Part shown: one piece after another, positions 32,278-41,676 of the stretch
Numbering within the stretch: the stretch's first letter is position 1
How the letters are laid out: every line of letters begins with the position of its first letter
Source: Streptomyces sp. MNU76
Lineage (GTDB): Bacteria > Actinomycetota > Actinomycetes > Streptomycetales > Streptomycetaceae
Reading direction: 5' to 3'
Assembly (NCBI RefSeq): GCF_020982545.1
Contig: NZ_JAJKLK010000009.1
Location: 186,001 to 250,000 of the forward strand
Length of the DNA stretch: 64,000 nucleotides
Translations under genes and position numbers: made by a program
Notes under the pieces: model-generated
What the model saw: only the letters and a program-made list of their open reading frames with translations
Told to the model about the DNA's origin: nothing
Database searches by the model: none

Positions 32278-35200
32278 GTGAGCAGCAGGCCATCCCGAGG
32301 CGCTGCTCGCCTCGCAGCCATACTGGACGCACTGCCCGATGCGTTGGTGCTGGTCAACGCCAATGGGACCGTCGTCAACGCCAACACCATCGCGCTGGAG
32401 GCCTTCGAGGCCCCCGGCACCGCCCTGGTCGGACGCGGCCTGCTGGACCTGCTGCCCGAGTTCGACTCCCGGCTCATCCCGGGCTCCATGCGGCGGCCCG
32501 ACACCATGGACCCGACGGGGCGGACCAAGCCGACCCGGATGATCGCCCGCCGGACCGACGGCAGCGAGTTCCCGGTCGAGGTCACAAGCGCGAATCTGGA
32601 GAACGGGCAGCAGGCGTACGACGGTTACGGCTACGCCAATGACGAGCTGCTCATGCTGGTCGTACGGGATCTTTCGGGCACTGTCGACACCGAGGCCGAA
32701 CTCGCGCGTTCGCAACGGCAGACCGAGATGATCCTGCGGGCCGCGTCCGAGGGCGTGGTCGGGACCGACACCGACGGTCGGATCGTCCTCGTCAATCCGG
32801 CCGCCGCTCAGATACTGGGTTATCGGGCCAGTGACCTCGGCGGACGCGAGCTGCACACCCTCGTGCTGCACTCCCGCGAGGACGGCGCCCCCTTCCCGTA
32901 CACCGAGTCGCCGCTCGCGGACACCTTGAAGTCCGGGCGCAAGCACCGGGTGCGCGGGCAGGTGGTGTGGGCGAAGAACGGCGAGAAGGTGTCGGTCGAC
33001 CTGACGACCGCGCCGGTGCGCGACGGGGACCAGCTCGTCGGTGCCGTGATGACGTTCACCGACCGGCGGCCGTACGACAAGCTCGCCGAGGAGAAGGACG
33101 CCGAGGCCGAGACGCACGCGGAGGAGCTGGAGCGGCTCGCCAAGGAGCACGCTGAGGAACTCGCGAGTGTGCGCGAGGAGCACGCCGCCGAGCTGGCCGA
33201 GTTGGGCGAGCAGCACGCCGAGGAACTCGCCGCCGGGGACGAGCGGTACGCGGCGCTCGGGGAGCGCGAGAAGGACCGATACGAGGCGCTGGCCGCGCGG
33301 CACGAGCAGCTGCTCGCCGTGCTGGGCACCTCGCTGCGCGGTCCGCTCGACCAGCTCCGCAGCGAGCTGGGCACGCTCGCCGCCGACGACGCCGGGCAGC
33401 TGTGGCCCGAGGCGAACCAGGTCCTGCACCATCTGACCGCCGGGTACTCGCGGATCACGACACTCATCGACAACGTGCTCGGCTACCAGCGCATCGACGC
33501 GGGCGAGGACGACCTCGTACGTACGGCGGTGATGCTCGACGCGGTCGTCGCGGCCGGTGTCGACGGGGCCGTGGAGCTGGTCGGGCCGGGGCGGGTGCAG
33601 TTCGCCGTGCACGCGCCGCCCATCGAGGCCGAGGTGGACCAGGCGCGGCTCGCGACCGCCCTCGCGCATCTCGTCGCCGATGTCGCCGGTGTCGACGCGA
33701 CGGGCAACGCGCCCATGTCCGCCGGCGGCTACATGGACAACACCGTCGTCGTGGCGGCCGCGCAGCGTGGTGAGGTCGTGCGCATCGAGGTGCGCGGGCC
33801 GTACGCCGGGGGAGACCCGGTGCACCAGCCCATCGTCCAGGGGATCGTGCGGGCGCACGGCGGTGTGCTCCAGACGGTCGAGGTTCCGGGGATGAGCGGC
33901 AGCGCGTATGTGCTGGAGGTACCGCTCGGCGGTGGCGCCGGGGCGATGCCGGTCGCGCAGCTGCCCGCCGCGATGGGCGTCGAGGCCGATCCCGGGGCCG
34001 TGGCCACCGGTGCGGAGATCGCCCTGCCCGAGCAGGCCCCCGTCGGTGGCGGGCGGCGGCGGGCGCGGCGTTCATCGGTGGACGCGTTCCTGGAGAGCGA
34101 GGACGCTCCCGAGGGCCCGGACGCCGAGGCCGCGGTCGCCCCGACCGGTCGGCGCCGGCGCAGGGCGGAGGACGCGGCGGGTGTGCCGGGCGCGGCCGTC
34201 GGCGCGACCGGTTCCGGTGAGGGCGCCGAGGGCGAGGGCTCCGGGGGTACCGGACGGCGCCGTGGACGTGCCGCCGCTGCCGAGGCGGCCGGTGAGGGCG
34301 TGGCCACCGAGGGCGCGGTCGTCACGGCGGCCGAGCACGCGGCGGGTGCGGCTGCCAACGCCACCGGATTGGGCGGGACCGTACCGCCGCAGGGTGTGCC
34401 CGCGCCCGGCGGACGGCGTGCGCGCCGGGAGCCCGCGGCGCAGAACGGTGCACAGAACGCGAACGCGCCACAGAACGCGTTGCCGCCGGCGCTGCCGGCC
34501 GGGCCGGGCGCGGCCAACGAGGCGACCGCCGACGCCACCGCCGCCGAGGCAGGCGGTGCCCAGCAGCCCACCGGTCGCCGTCGTCGTGCCCTCGGGGGCG
34601 TCGAGGAGCGTGCCGCCGCGCCCGAGCCGGGCCCGCGAGCGGTCTTCGCCCTGCCACCGGCCGAGGCCGACCGGGGTCCCGAGTACACGGAGGCCACCGG
34701 CCTCGGCCCGGTTGCGCTGCCGGGGGCGCCCGGCGCCCCCGGCGGACCGATGCCGATGCCGATGCCGATGCCGTTGCCCGCCGGAGCCGCCGGGACGGCT
34801 GTTCCCGTCCAGGCCGGGGAGGGGTATGACGGCGAGGGTGACCAGGGTGCGGCGGCTGCCGCTGCCGGGGTGCCCGCCGCCGGTGGACAGGTCCTCGTCG
34901 GTGGGCCCGTGCCGCCCGGGGGAGTCGTGCCGGGCGCAGGGGCGGTGCCTGCCGGAGGGCCGGTGCCCGCCGCCGGTGCGGGGCAGCAGTTCACCGGAGC
35001 CGGCGTCGGCGTCGGTGTCGGTGGCGGTGGCGGTGTCGGTGTCGGACAGCCGCTTCCGCAGAGCGGTCCGGGGGCGCCGGGTGGCGTTGCCGGGCCGGGC
35101 TCGGGGCAGGTGGCCGGTGCCGGGCCGGCACCCGGAGGTGGCCAAGTGGCCGCCGCGGGGGCGCTGCCGGGAGCCCCGGTCGGCGGTGCCGACGACGGTC

Positions 35201-37701
35201 GCCATGACGCCGCGTTCCACGACGCCGGTGACGACCACACCCCGCCGCAGCCGCACCCGGTGCCCACGCCCACGGGCCGACGCCGCGCGGTACGGCAGCC
35301 CGCCCCCCAGCAGGGCGACGGCGCGGGCATGACGGCACCGGGGCAAGGGGCGACGCCGCAGGGCGCCGCCCCGCAGGGCATTCCCTCGCAGGGGGGCCCT
35401 GCTCAGCCGGTCCCCGCCCAGGGCGGGCCGATGGCCGCCGCGCAGTCCGTTCCCGCGCAGGGGATCCCAGGCTCTCCACAGGCCGTACCCGTACAGGGTG
35501 TCCCCGGCGGCCCGCAGCCCGTACCCGCCCAGGGCGCCGGGGTGGTTCCCGGTCAACCCGTCCCCGCGGGGATCGCGGCCGCGCAGTCCGTCGCTCCGCA
35601 AGGGGTCCCCGGCGTCGCCGCTCAGTCAGCCCCCGGACAAGCTCTTCCTGGTCAGGCCCTCCCCGGGCAGGCGGCCATGGGGCAGCCTCTCGCCGCGCAG
35701 GCCGCCGCTGTTCAGAACGCCCCGGGACAGCCAACCGTCGGACAGCCCGTCGTCGGACAGCCAACCGTCGGACAGCCCGTCGTCGGACAGCCTGTCGTCG
35801 GACAGCCCGGTGCCGTCCAGGGAGTCGTCCCGCCGCAAGGGGCGCCCGGTGACCGGCAGCAGGTGCCCGCGCAGGCCGGAGCCCTCGGGCACTCCGTCGT
35901 CGTACCGGGCGCACAGGGCGTACCGGGGATCCAGGCCATGCCCGGTATGCAGGGCGTACCCGGCGCTCAGCCCTCCCCTGCCCAGTCCGCTCCCGCTCAG
36001 GTCGCCGCCCCCGGAACGGCCCAGCCGCAACAGCCGCCGCAGTCCTGGCCGGACCCGCGCCACGAGATCTCCGGCGCCGGCATCCCCGGACCGGCTCCTC
36101 AGGCACCGCTGCCCCCGCAGTCGACCCCGTCCTCGGGCACCCCGCTGCCGCCTGAGGTCGCCGTCCAGCAGCCGCGCGCCGCACAGCCGTTGCCGGCCGA
36201 AGCCGCAGCCCCGGCCCGAGCTCAGACCCAAGCCCAACCTCAGGCCCAGGCCCAGGTGAAGGCGCAGGCCGCACCGACGCCGACCGCGCACGCCGCAGGA
36301 ACCGCCGCCCCCGCCGCCGCCCCTGTCGACCCCAACTCCACCCAGGGACGGTCGATCAGCGTGCGGACGCTCGGCCAGGGTGTCCCCTTCTCCCGTCAGG
36401 GCGGCCCCCAGGCCCAAGCGCAGGCACAGGCCCAAGCGCAGGCACAGGCGCAGGCGCAGGCGCAGGCGCAGGCAGCACGGTCCGGCGTACAGGCCGCCGC
36501 GCAGGCGCAGCCCCAGGCCGGGTCCACGCCCGCCCCGAACCAGCCCGGCGGTTCCGGCAGGCGCCGCAAGCTGGGCACACCGCCCCAGCCGACCGGCGAC
36601 CGCCCCGAGACGGCCGCGCGCCCTCACCCGCAGTCCACCCCGAGCAATGGCACGGGTCTGCGGGTCGGCACCGGTCAGACTCCGCCCGCCGGCCAGGCCG
36701 CGGCCCAGCCACAGACGGCCGCGCAGGTGTCGCAGCCCTCTCTCGCCGGGCAGGTCCCGCTCCCGCCGCAGCCCTCGCTCGCCGGCCAGGTTCCGCTTCC
36801 GCCGCAGCCGTCCCTCGCGGGACAGTCCCGGCTGACGGGCCGTACGGAGGGTGCCGGGCGGTCGTACGCCATAGGGGCGCCCGACGAGAACGCGGACGAA
36901 GGTCCCGAGCCTCTCGACGGGCCCGGCGGCGCGGTGGAGGTCCCCGACCGGCCGCATCCGCAGCCGATGGACGACGAGTTGCCGCCGGAGCCGCTCGACA
37001 ATCCGCGTCGGCTGCTGGTGTGGCCCGCGCCGGACGTGACCACCCACCAGGCGCTGAGCGACCGGGGCTACCGGCCCGTCATCGTGAACTCCCGCGAGGA
37101 CGTGGACGCCCAGATCGCCGCGTACCCGGCCGCCCTGTTCGTGGACCCGCTGACCGGTCCCATCACCCGCACGGCCCTTCAGTCGCTGCGGCAGGCCGCC
37201 GTGGCCGCCGAGGTCCCCGTCCTCGTCACGGCGGGCCTCGGTCAGGCGACGCGTGAGGCGGCGTACGGAGCCGACCCGGCCATCTTGCTGAAGGCGCTCG
37301 CGCCGCGTGACTCCGAGCAGCATCCGCCGCGTGTGCTGCTCATCGAGGAGCACGCGGAGATCGCGCTCGCCCTGACCGCGACGCTGGAACGGCGTGGCAT
37401 GCAGGTCGCGCGGGCGGCGTCGGACGCGGACGCCGTCACCCTGGCCGCGCAGATGCGGCCCAACCTCGTGGTGATGGACCTGCTCCAGGTGCACCGCCGT
37501 CAGGCCGGCATCATCGACTGGCTGCGGGCGAACGGCCAGTTGAACCGCACCCCGCTCGTCGTCTACACGGCCGCCGTCGACCAGTCCGAACTCCCGCGCC
37601 TGGCCTCGGGGGAGACGGTCCTCTTCCTCGCGGAACGCTCGACGAGCCCCGAGGTACAGACCCGGATCGTGGACCTGTTGGCACGAGTCGGCACGAACTG
37701 A
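32278..37701 (+). CDS. Giant PAS / degenerate kinase / disordered / double-receiver protein
   Basis: 1807 residues from GTG 32278, with GGGAGG upstream. Order: PAS1 (about 10-140, ILDALPDALVLVNANGTVV), PAS2 (about 148-265, ILRAASEGVVGTDTDGRIVL), a coiled coil of EELA/EHAEEL heptads (about 270-340), a HisKA-like helix pair (LAVLGTSLRGPLDQLRSELG, about 346) in which the usual acceptor His is missing, an ATPase-like fold lacking clear N- and G-boxes (about 415-575), about 990 residues of low-complexity Ala/Pro/Gln/Gly sequence with GQPVVGQPTVGQP and QAQAQAQA repeats, then two receiver-like domains (from about 1577 and 1684). The second keeps the acidic pair in VLLIEEHAE and Asp1734 in NLVVMDL. 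It is probably a scaffold or phosphate sink rather than an active kinase. Confidence 0.88.
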   Translation: MSSRPSRGAARLAAILDALPDALVLVNANGTVVNANTIALEAFEAPGTALVGRGLLDLLPEFDSRLIPGSMRRPDTMDPTGRTKPTRMIARRTDGSEFPVEVTSANLENGQQAYDGYGYANDELLMLVVRDLSGTVDTEAELARSQRQTEMILRAASEGVVGTDTDGRIVLVNPAAAQILGYRASDLGGRELHTLVLHSREDGAPFPYTESPLADTLKSGRKHRVRGQVVWAKNGEKVSVDLTTAPVRDGDQLVGAVMTFTDRRPYDKLAEEKDAEAETHAEELERLAKEHAEELASVREEHAAELAELGEQHAEELAAGDERYAALGEREKDRYEALAARHEQLLAVLGTSLRGPLDQLRSELGTLAADDAGQLWPEANQVLHHLTAGYSRITTLIDNVLGYQRIDAGEDDLVRTAVMLDAVVAAGVDGAVELVGPGRVQFAVHAPPIEAEVDQARLATALAHLVADVAGVDATGNAPMSAGGYMDNTVVVAAAQRGEVVRIEVRGPYAGGDPVHQPIVQGIVRAHGGVLQTVEVPGMSGSAYVLEVPLGGGAGAMPVAQLPAAMGVEADPGAVATGAEIALPEQAPVGGGRRRARRSSVDAFLESEDAPEGPDAEAAVAPTGRRRRRAEDAAGVPGAAVGATGSGEGAEGEGSGGTGRRRGRAAAAEAAGEGVATEGAVVTAAEHAAGAAANATGLGGTVPPQGVPAPGGRRARREPAAQNGAQNANAPQNALPPALPAGPGAANEATADATAAEAGGAQQPTGRRRRALGGVEERAAAPEPGPRAVFALPPAEADRGPEYTEATGLGPVALPGAPGAPGGPMPMPMPMPLPAGAAGTAVPVQAGEGYDGEGDQGAAAAAAGVPAAGGQVLVGGPVPPGGVVPGAGAVPAGGPVPAAGAGQQFTGAGVGVGVGGGGGVGVGQPLPQSGPGAPGGVAGPGSGQVAGAGPAPGGGQVAAAGALPGAPVGGADDGRHDAAFHDAGDDHTPPQPHPVPTPTGRRRAVRQPAPQQGDGAGMTAPGQGATPQGAAPQGIPSQGGPAQPVPAQGGPMAAAQSVPAQGIPGSPQAVPVQGVPGGPQPVPAQGAGVVPGQPVPAGIAAAQSVAPQGVPGVAAQSAPGQALPGQALPGQAAMGQPLAAQAAAVQNAPGQPTVGQPVVGQPTVGQPVVGQPVVGQPGAVQGVVPPQGAPGDRQQVPAQAGALGHSVVVPGAQGVPGIQAMPGMQGVPGAQPSPAQSAPAQVAAPGTAQPQQPPQSWPDPRHEISGAGIPGPAPQAPLPPQSTPSSGTPLPPEVAVQQPRAAQPLPAEAAAPARAQTQAQPQAQAQVKAQAAPTPTAHAAGTAAPAAAPVDPNSTQGRSISVRTLGQGVPFSRQGGPQAQAQAQAQAQAQAQAQAQAQAARSGVQAAAQAQPQAGSTPAPNQPGGSGRRRKLGTPPQPTGDRPETAARPHPQSTPSNGTGLRVGTGQTPPAGQAAAQPQTAAQVSQPSLAGQVPLPPQPSLAGQVPLPPQPSLAGQSRLTGRTEGAGRSYAIGAPDENADEGPEPLDGPGGAVEVPDRPHPQPMDDELPPEPLDNPRRLLVWPAPDVTTHQALSDRGYRPVIVNSREDVDAQIAAYPAALFVDPLTGPITRTALQSLRQAAVAAEVPVLVTAGLGQATREAAYGADPAILLKALAPRDSEQHPPRVLLIEEHAEIALALTATLERRGMQVARAASDADAVTLAAQMRPNLVVMDLLQVHRRQAGIIDWLRANGQLNRTPLVVYTAAVDQSELPRLASGETVLFLAERSTSPEVQTRIVDLLARVGTN

Positions 37702-37728
37702 ACCAGAACTGAGCCCACGGACAGCAAC

Positions 37729-37766
37729 AGTTGGGGCGGTGTTTCACGTGAAACACCGCCCCAACT
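37729..37766. terminator. Perfect 38-base palindrome between convergent genes, containing parS
   Basis: Two 19-base arms (AGTTGGGGCGGTGTTTCAC and its complement) meet without a loop. It separates the stop of the giant PAS gene (37701) from the stop of the acyl-CoA ligase gene (37794). The GC-rich outer arms could work as a bidirectional terminator; the centre is the ParB site listed separately. Confidence 0.85.
37740..37755. other. parS centromere site
   Basis: TGTTTCACGTGAAACA is an exact 16-bp match to the bacterial parS consensus; the Streptomyces core GTTTCACGTGAAAC is included. ParB loads here and spreads, organising the origin region. In Streptomyces such sites cluster around oriC, mostly between genes, in agreement with the sigF/upp/tadA neighbourhood. 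Confidence 0.95.
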
Positions 37767-37793
37767 GCCTTACGTGCGCGTGCTGGATCTGCG

Positions 37794-39452
37794 TCAGATC
37801 TGCGTCACGTCCAGCGAGCCCTCCGCGTACTGCCTCCGCAGCACCTTCTTGTCGAACTTGCCCACGCTCGTCTTCGGCACCGACTCGATGATCGTCCAGC
37901 GCTCGGGGAGCTGCCACTTGGCGATGTGGCCCTCGTCGGCGAGGAAGGACCGCAGGGCGGCGAAGTCGGCGGTGGAGCCCTCCTTCAGCACGACCGTGGC
38001 GAGGGGGCGCTCGCCCCACTTCTCGTCCGGCACGGCGACGACGGCGGCCTCGGCGACGTCCGGGTGGGCCATGAGCGCGTTCTCCAGCTCGACCGAGGAG
38101 ATCCACTCACCACCGGACTTGATGACGTCCTTGGCCCGGTCGGTGAGGGTGAGGAAGCCGTCGGGGCTGATCGTGCCGACGTCGCCCGTCTTCAGCCAGC
38201 CGTCCTCGCTGAACTTGTCGTCGGGGCGGATGGGCTCGGCACCCTGGCCGCCGAAGTAGGCACCCGCGATCCAGGGACCCCGGACCTCCAGCTCACCGGC
38301 GGACTCGCCGTCCCAGGGGAGGCGTTCGCCACCGGGGCCGGTGAGGCGGGCCTCGACGGAAGCGGGGAAGCGGCCCTGGGTGAGGCGGTAGGCGAACTCC
38401 TCCTCCGAGCCCGGCTCCACACCGGCCGGCGGCCGGGCGATCGTGCCGAGCGGGGAGGTCTCCGTCATGCCCCAGGCGTGGCAGACGCGCATGCCCAGCT
38501 TGTCGAAGGCCTGCATGAGGGCGGGCGGGCAGGCCGAGCCGCCGATGGTCACCTGGGTGAGCGAGGCGACCTCGCGCGGGCGGGCGGACAGCTCCGCGAG
38601 CAGGCCCTGCCAGATGGTGGGCACAGCGGCGGCGTGCGACGGCTTCAGCGTCTCGATCATCTCGGCGAGCGGCCCGGGCTGCAGGAAGCGGTCCGGCATC
38701 AGCATGTTGACGCCGGTCATGAAGGTCGCGTGCGGCAGACCCCAGGCGTTGACGTGGAACTGCGGGACGACGACGAGCGAGAGGTCCTCGTCCGTCAGGC
38801 CCATGGACTGGGCCATGTTGACCTGCATGGAGTGCAGGTAGATCGAGCGGTGGGAGTAGACGACGCCCTTGGGGTCGCCGGTGGTGCCGGAGGTGTAACA
38901 CATGGCCGCGGCGGTGCGTTCGTCCAGCTCGGGCCAGTCGTAGGTGGTCGGCTTGCCGGCGATCAGGTCCTCGTACTCGTGCACCTGGACGCTCGCTCCG
39001 GCGAGCAGCGACCGGTCGCCGGGCCCGGCCACGACGACGTGCTCCACCGGCTTGAGGTGCGGGAGGAGCGGCGCGAGGAGGGGGAGCAGCGAACCGTTGG
39101 CGATGATCACGCGGTCGGCGGCGTGGTTGACGATCCAGGCGAGCTGCTCGGGGGGCAGCCGCAGGTTGAGGGTGTGGAGGACGGCGCCCATGGAGGGGAT
39201 CGCGAAGTACGCCTCGACGTGTTCCGCGTTGTTCCACATGAGGGTGGCGACCCGTTCGTCGCCGTCGACGCCGAGGTCCTCGCGCAGGGCGTGGGCCAGC
39301 TGCGCGGCGCGGGCGCCGATCTCGGCGTAGGAGCGGCGGTCGGGCTCACCCTCGCCGGTCCAGGTGATCACCTGCGACGTCCCGTGGATGCTCGACCCAT
39401 GGGCCAGGATCCTGGAGATCAACAGCGGTACGTCCTGCATGGTGCTCAGCAC
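37794..39452 (-). CDS. Long-chain fatty-acid-CoA ligase (AMP-forming)
   Basis: 552 residues from GTG 39452, favoured by GGGAGG five bases upstream over ATG 39440. The adenylate-forming motifs are intact: YTSGTTGDPKGVVYSHRS (ATP-binding), WGMTETSPLGT, and the C-terminal GWLKTGDVGTISPDGFLTLT, DRAKDVIKSGGEWISSVELE and catalytic Lys in PKTSVGKFDKKVLRR. It activates fatty acids to acyl-CoA for beta-oxidation or lipid synthesis in the cytoplasm. No membrane segment. Downstream 28 bases before the stop lies the parS palindrome. Confidence 0.94.
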   Translation of the reverse strand: MLSTMQDVPLLISRILAHGSSIHGTSQVITWTGEGEPDRRSYAEIGARAAQLAHALREDLGVDGDERVATLMWNNAEHVEAYFAIPSMGAVLHTLNLRLPPEQLAWIVNHAADRVIIANGSLLPLLAPLLPHLKPVEHVVVAGPGDRSLLAGASVQVHEYEDLIAGKPTTYDWPELDERTAAAMCYTSGTTGDPKGVVYSHRSIYLHSMQVNMAQSMGLTDEDLSLVVVPQFHVNAWGLPHATFMTGVNMLMPDRFLQPGPLAEMIETLKPSHAAAVPTIWQGLLAELSARPREVASLTQVTIGGSACPPALMQAFDKLGMRVCHAWGMTETSPLGTIARPPAGVEPGSEEEFAYRLTQGRFPASVEARLTGPGGERLPWDGESAGELEVRGPWIAGAYFGGQGAEPIRPDDKFSEDGWLKTGDVGTISPDGFLTLTDRAKDVIKSGGEWISSVELENALMAHPDVAEAAVVAVPDEKWGERPLATVVLKEGSTADFAALRSFLADEGHIAKWQLPERWTIIESVPKTSVGKFDKKVLRRQYAEGSLDVTQI

Positions 39453-39617
39453 GGCGTCCTCCCGGGGCGGCTCTGCCTACGCGGTGGTAACGGTTGCGCT
39501 GATTCTGCTCACATACCGCGCGGTATGTCACTAGGTGTCGGGATGATCGATCAGAGAACGTTGCCCGAGGAGCTTGGAGAAGCTTGATCGCAGCCGCATG
39601 TCAGGCCAACGATCGGG

Positions 39618-40283
39618 CTAGCGGACGGGTTCCAGCTCCGGGTCCTCGCGCAGCTTGCCCAGCGCGCGGGACACCGCCGACTTCACCGTGCCGACCGAGA
39701 CGCCGAGCACCTCCGCCGTCTGGACCTCGCTCAGGTCCTCGTAGTACCTGAGGACGACCATGGCCCGCTGCCGTGCCGGCAGCTTCATGATCGCCCGCCA
39801 CATCGCGTCGTGCAGCGCCTGCTGCTCGGCCGGGTCGGCGGCCTGGACCCCGTCGGGCTCCGGCAGCTCGTCGCACGCGAACTCGTCCACCTTGCGCTTG
39901 CGCCACTGGGACGTCCGGGTGTTCAGCAGCGCCCGGCGGACATAGCCGTCGAGGGCCCGGTGGTCCTCGATGCGCTCCCAGGCGACGTACGTCTTGGCCA
40001 GCGCGGTCTGCAGCAGGTCCTCGGCGTCGCACGGGTTCGCGGTCAGCGAGCGGGCGGTCCGCAGCAGCACCGGCTGGCGGGCCTTCACGTACGCCGAGAA
40101 CGACGGGTACGACAGCTCCGCCAGGCCCGGCAGGGTCTGGCGGGTCGACCGGGCGGAGTGCGAGCGGGCCGAGGTCGAACGAGCCGAGGTCGAACGAGCC
40201 GTGGTCGAACGAGCCGAGGTCGACAGGGTCCGCGGCACTGGTGCAGCGGCCTGCGAAGCGCTGGTGCAGACGGGTGTGGTCAT
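39618..40283 (-). CDS. SigE-family ECF-type RNA polymerase sigma factor
   Basis: 221 residues from ATG 40283. After an N-terminal tail with four ARSTSAR-type repeats (encoded by a 15-18 base tandem repeat at about 40160-40230) come sigma region 2 (FSAYVKARQPVLLRTARSLT, AEDLLQTALAKTYVAWERIE) and region 4 (LPARQRAMVVLRYYEDLSEV, TAEVLGVSVGTVKSAVSRAL). This SigE-like actinomycete group lacks an obvious anti-sigma factor next door. Two ORFs reading the same way flank it but with gaps of 165 and 226 bases, so it is probably monocistronic. Targets unknown. Confidence 0.9.
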   Translation of the reverse strand: MTTPVCTSASQAAAPVPRTLSTSARSTTARSTSARSTSARSHSARSTRQTLPGLAELSYPSFSAYVKARQPVLLRTARSLTANPCDAEDLLQTALAKTYVAWERIEDHRALDGYVRRALLNTRTSQWRKRKVDEFACDELPEPDGVQAADPAEQQALHDAMWRAIMKLPARQRAMVVLRYYEDLSEVQTAEVLGVSVGTVKSAVSRALGKLREDPELEPVR

Positions 40284-40509
40284 GGCTCCACGCTAGGAGC
40301 GGGCCCCGCCCGGCGGATCGGCCGCAGGTCCCGAAGACGAATCCCCCTCAGGTTGTAGGAGTGGGGCGGACCCCACCTACTGGAGGTGGATGAACAGCCC
40401 CCAGGTACTGAGGGTGTAGCCCTGAGAACCACCTGCCCAGGGTGTACGGCGCCCGTCCCACCGGACCCCCGAGTGCCCGAAGCCCCCTCAGCCGCCCCGC
40501 CCGCACCGC

Positions 40510-41676
40510 TCACCCGTCCGTCCCCAGCACCAACCCCGAGGTGGGCACCCCCGTCCCCGCGGTGACCAGCACCCGCTCGGCACCGGCGACCTGGTTCACG
40601 GAGGTGCCCCGCAGCTGTCGTACGGCCTCCGCGATGCCGTTCATCCCGTGCAGATACGCCTCGCCGAGCTGCCCGCCGTGCGTGTTGAGCGGCAGCCGGT
40701 TCTCGGCGACGAAGTCCGCCGCCTCCCCCGGCCCGCAGAACCCGAACTCCTCCAGCTGCATCAGCACGAACGGCGTGAAGTGGTCGTACAGGATGCCCAC
40801 GTCGACGTCGTCGGGGCCCAGCCCCGAGGTACGCCGGAGCTGTCGGGCGACGACGCCCATCTCCGGCAGCCCGGTGAGATCGCTGTCGTAGAAGCCGGTC
40901 ATCTGCTGTTGCGCCCGGCCCGCGCCCTGGGCGGCGGCGACGACCACGGCGGGCGGTCTCGGCAGGTCCCGCGCGCGCTCCACCGAGGTGACGACGAGCG
41001 CCTGACCGCCGTCCGTCTCCTGGCAGCAGTCGAGCAGCCGCAGCGGCTCGACGATCCAGCGCGAGGCGGCATGCTCGTCGAGGGTGATGGGGCGGCCGTG
41101 GAAGTACGCCGCCGGGTTCGTCGCCGCGTGTCTGCGGTCGACCACGGCCACGTGCCCGAACGCCTCCGGGGTCAGCCCGTACGCGTGCAGGTAGCGCTGC
41201 GCCGCCATCGCGACCCACGAGGCGGGCGTGAGCAGCCCGAACGGCAGCGTCCAGCCCAGGGCCACGCCCTCCGCCGACGGCTCCCGGTGCCGTACCCCGG
41301 ACCCGAACCGGCGCCCCGAGCGCTCGTTGAAGGCCCGGTAGCAGACCACGACCTCCGCCACGCCCGTCGCGACCGCGAGCGCCGCCTGCTGCACGGTCGC
41401 GCACGCGGCGCCGCCGCCGTAGTGGACACGGGAGAAGAAGGACAGCTCGCCGATGCCGGCCGCCTGCGCGACCGTGATCTCCGGGCTCGTGTCCATCGTG
41501 AACGTCACCATGCCGTCCACGTCCGCCGGCGCCAGCCCCGCGTCGTCCAGCGCCGCGCGCACCGCCTCCACGGCCAGCCGCAGCTCGCTGCGCCCCGAGT
41601 CCTTGGAGAAGTCGGTCGCGCCGATGCCGACGATCGCGGCCCGCCCGCCGAGCCGGTCCTTGGTCCGTACGCTCAC
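40510..41676 (-). CDS. Thiolase-like lipid-transfer protein (SCP-x/LTP type)
   Basis: 388 residues from GTG 41676 (VSVRTKDRLGGRAAIVGIGA). The thiolase fold is visible in ELRLAVEAVRAALDDAGLAP, HYGGGAACATVQQAALAVAT, DVGILYDHFTPFVLMQLEEF and LPLNTHGGQLGEAYLHGMNG. The Cys in GAACATVQ is in the nucleophile region and NTHGGQ holds the catalytic His. Actinobacterial homologues (Ltp2 type) cleave sterol side chains as retro-aldolases together with a DUF35/OB-fold partner. That partner domain is encoded two genes upstream. GTGA overlap with the MaoC gene shows translational coupling. Confidence 0.9.
   Translation of the reverse strand: MSVRTKDRLGGRAAIVGIGATDFSKDSGRSELRLAVEAVRAALDDAGLAPADVDGMVTFTMDTSPEITVAQAAGIGELSFFSRVHYGGGAACATVQQAALAVATGVAEVVVCYRAFNERSGRRFGSGVRHREPSAEGVALGWTLPFGLLTPASWVAMAAQRYLHAYGLTPEAFGHVAVVDRRHAATNPAAYFHGRPITLDEHAASRWIVEPLRLLDCCQETDGGQALVVTSVERARDLPRPPAVVVAAAQGAGRAQQQMTGFYDSDLTGLPEMGVVARQLRRTSGLGPDDVDVGILYDHFTPFVLMQLEEFGFCGPGEAADFVAENRLPLNTHGGQLGEAYLHGMNGIAEAVRQLRGTSVNQVAGAERVLVTAGTGVPTSGLVLGTDG

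Noticed and set aside
32092..37494. Large minus-strand frames opposite the giant PAS gene
   Set aside because: Shadows of a 5.4-kb GC-rich gene; composition is His/Arg/Gly rich without motifs.
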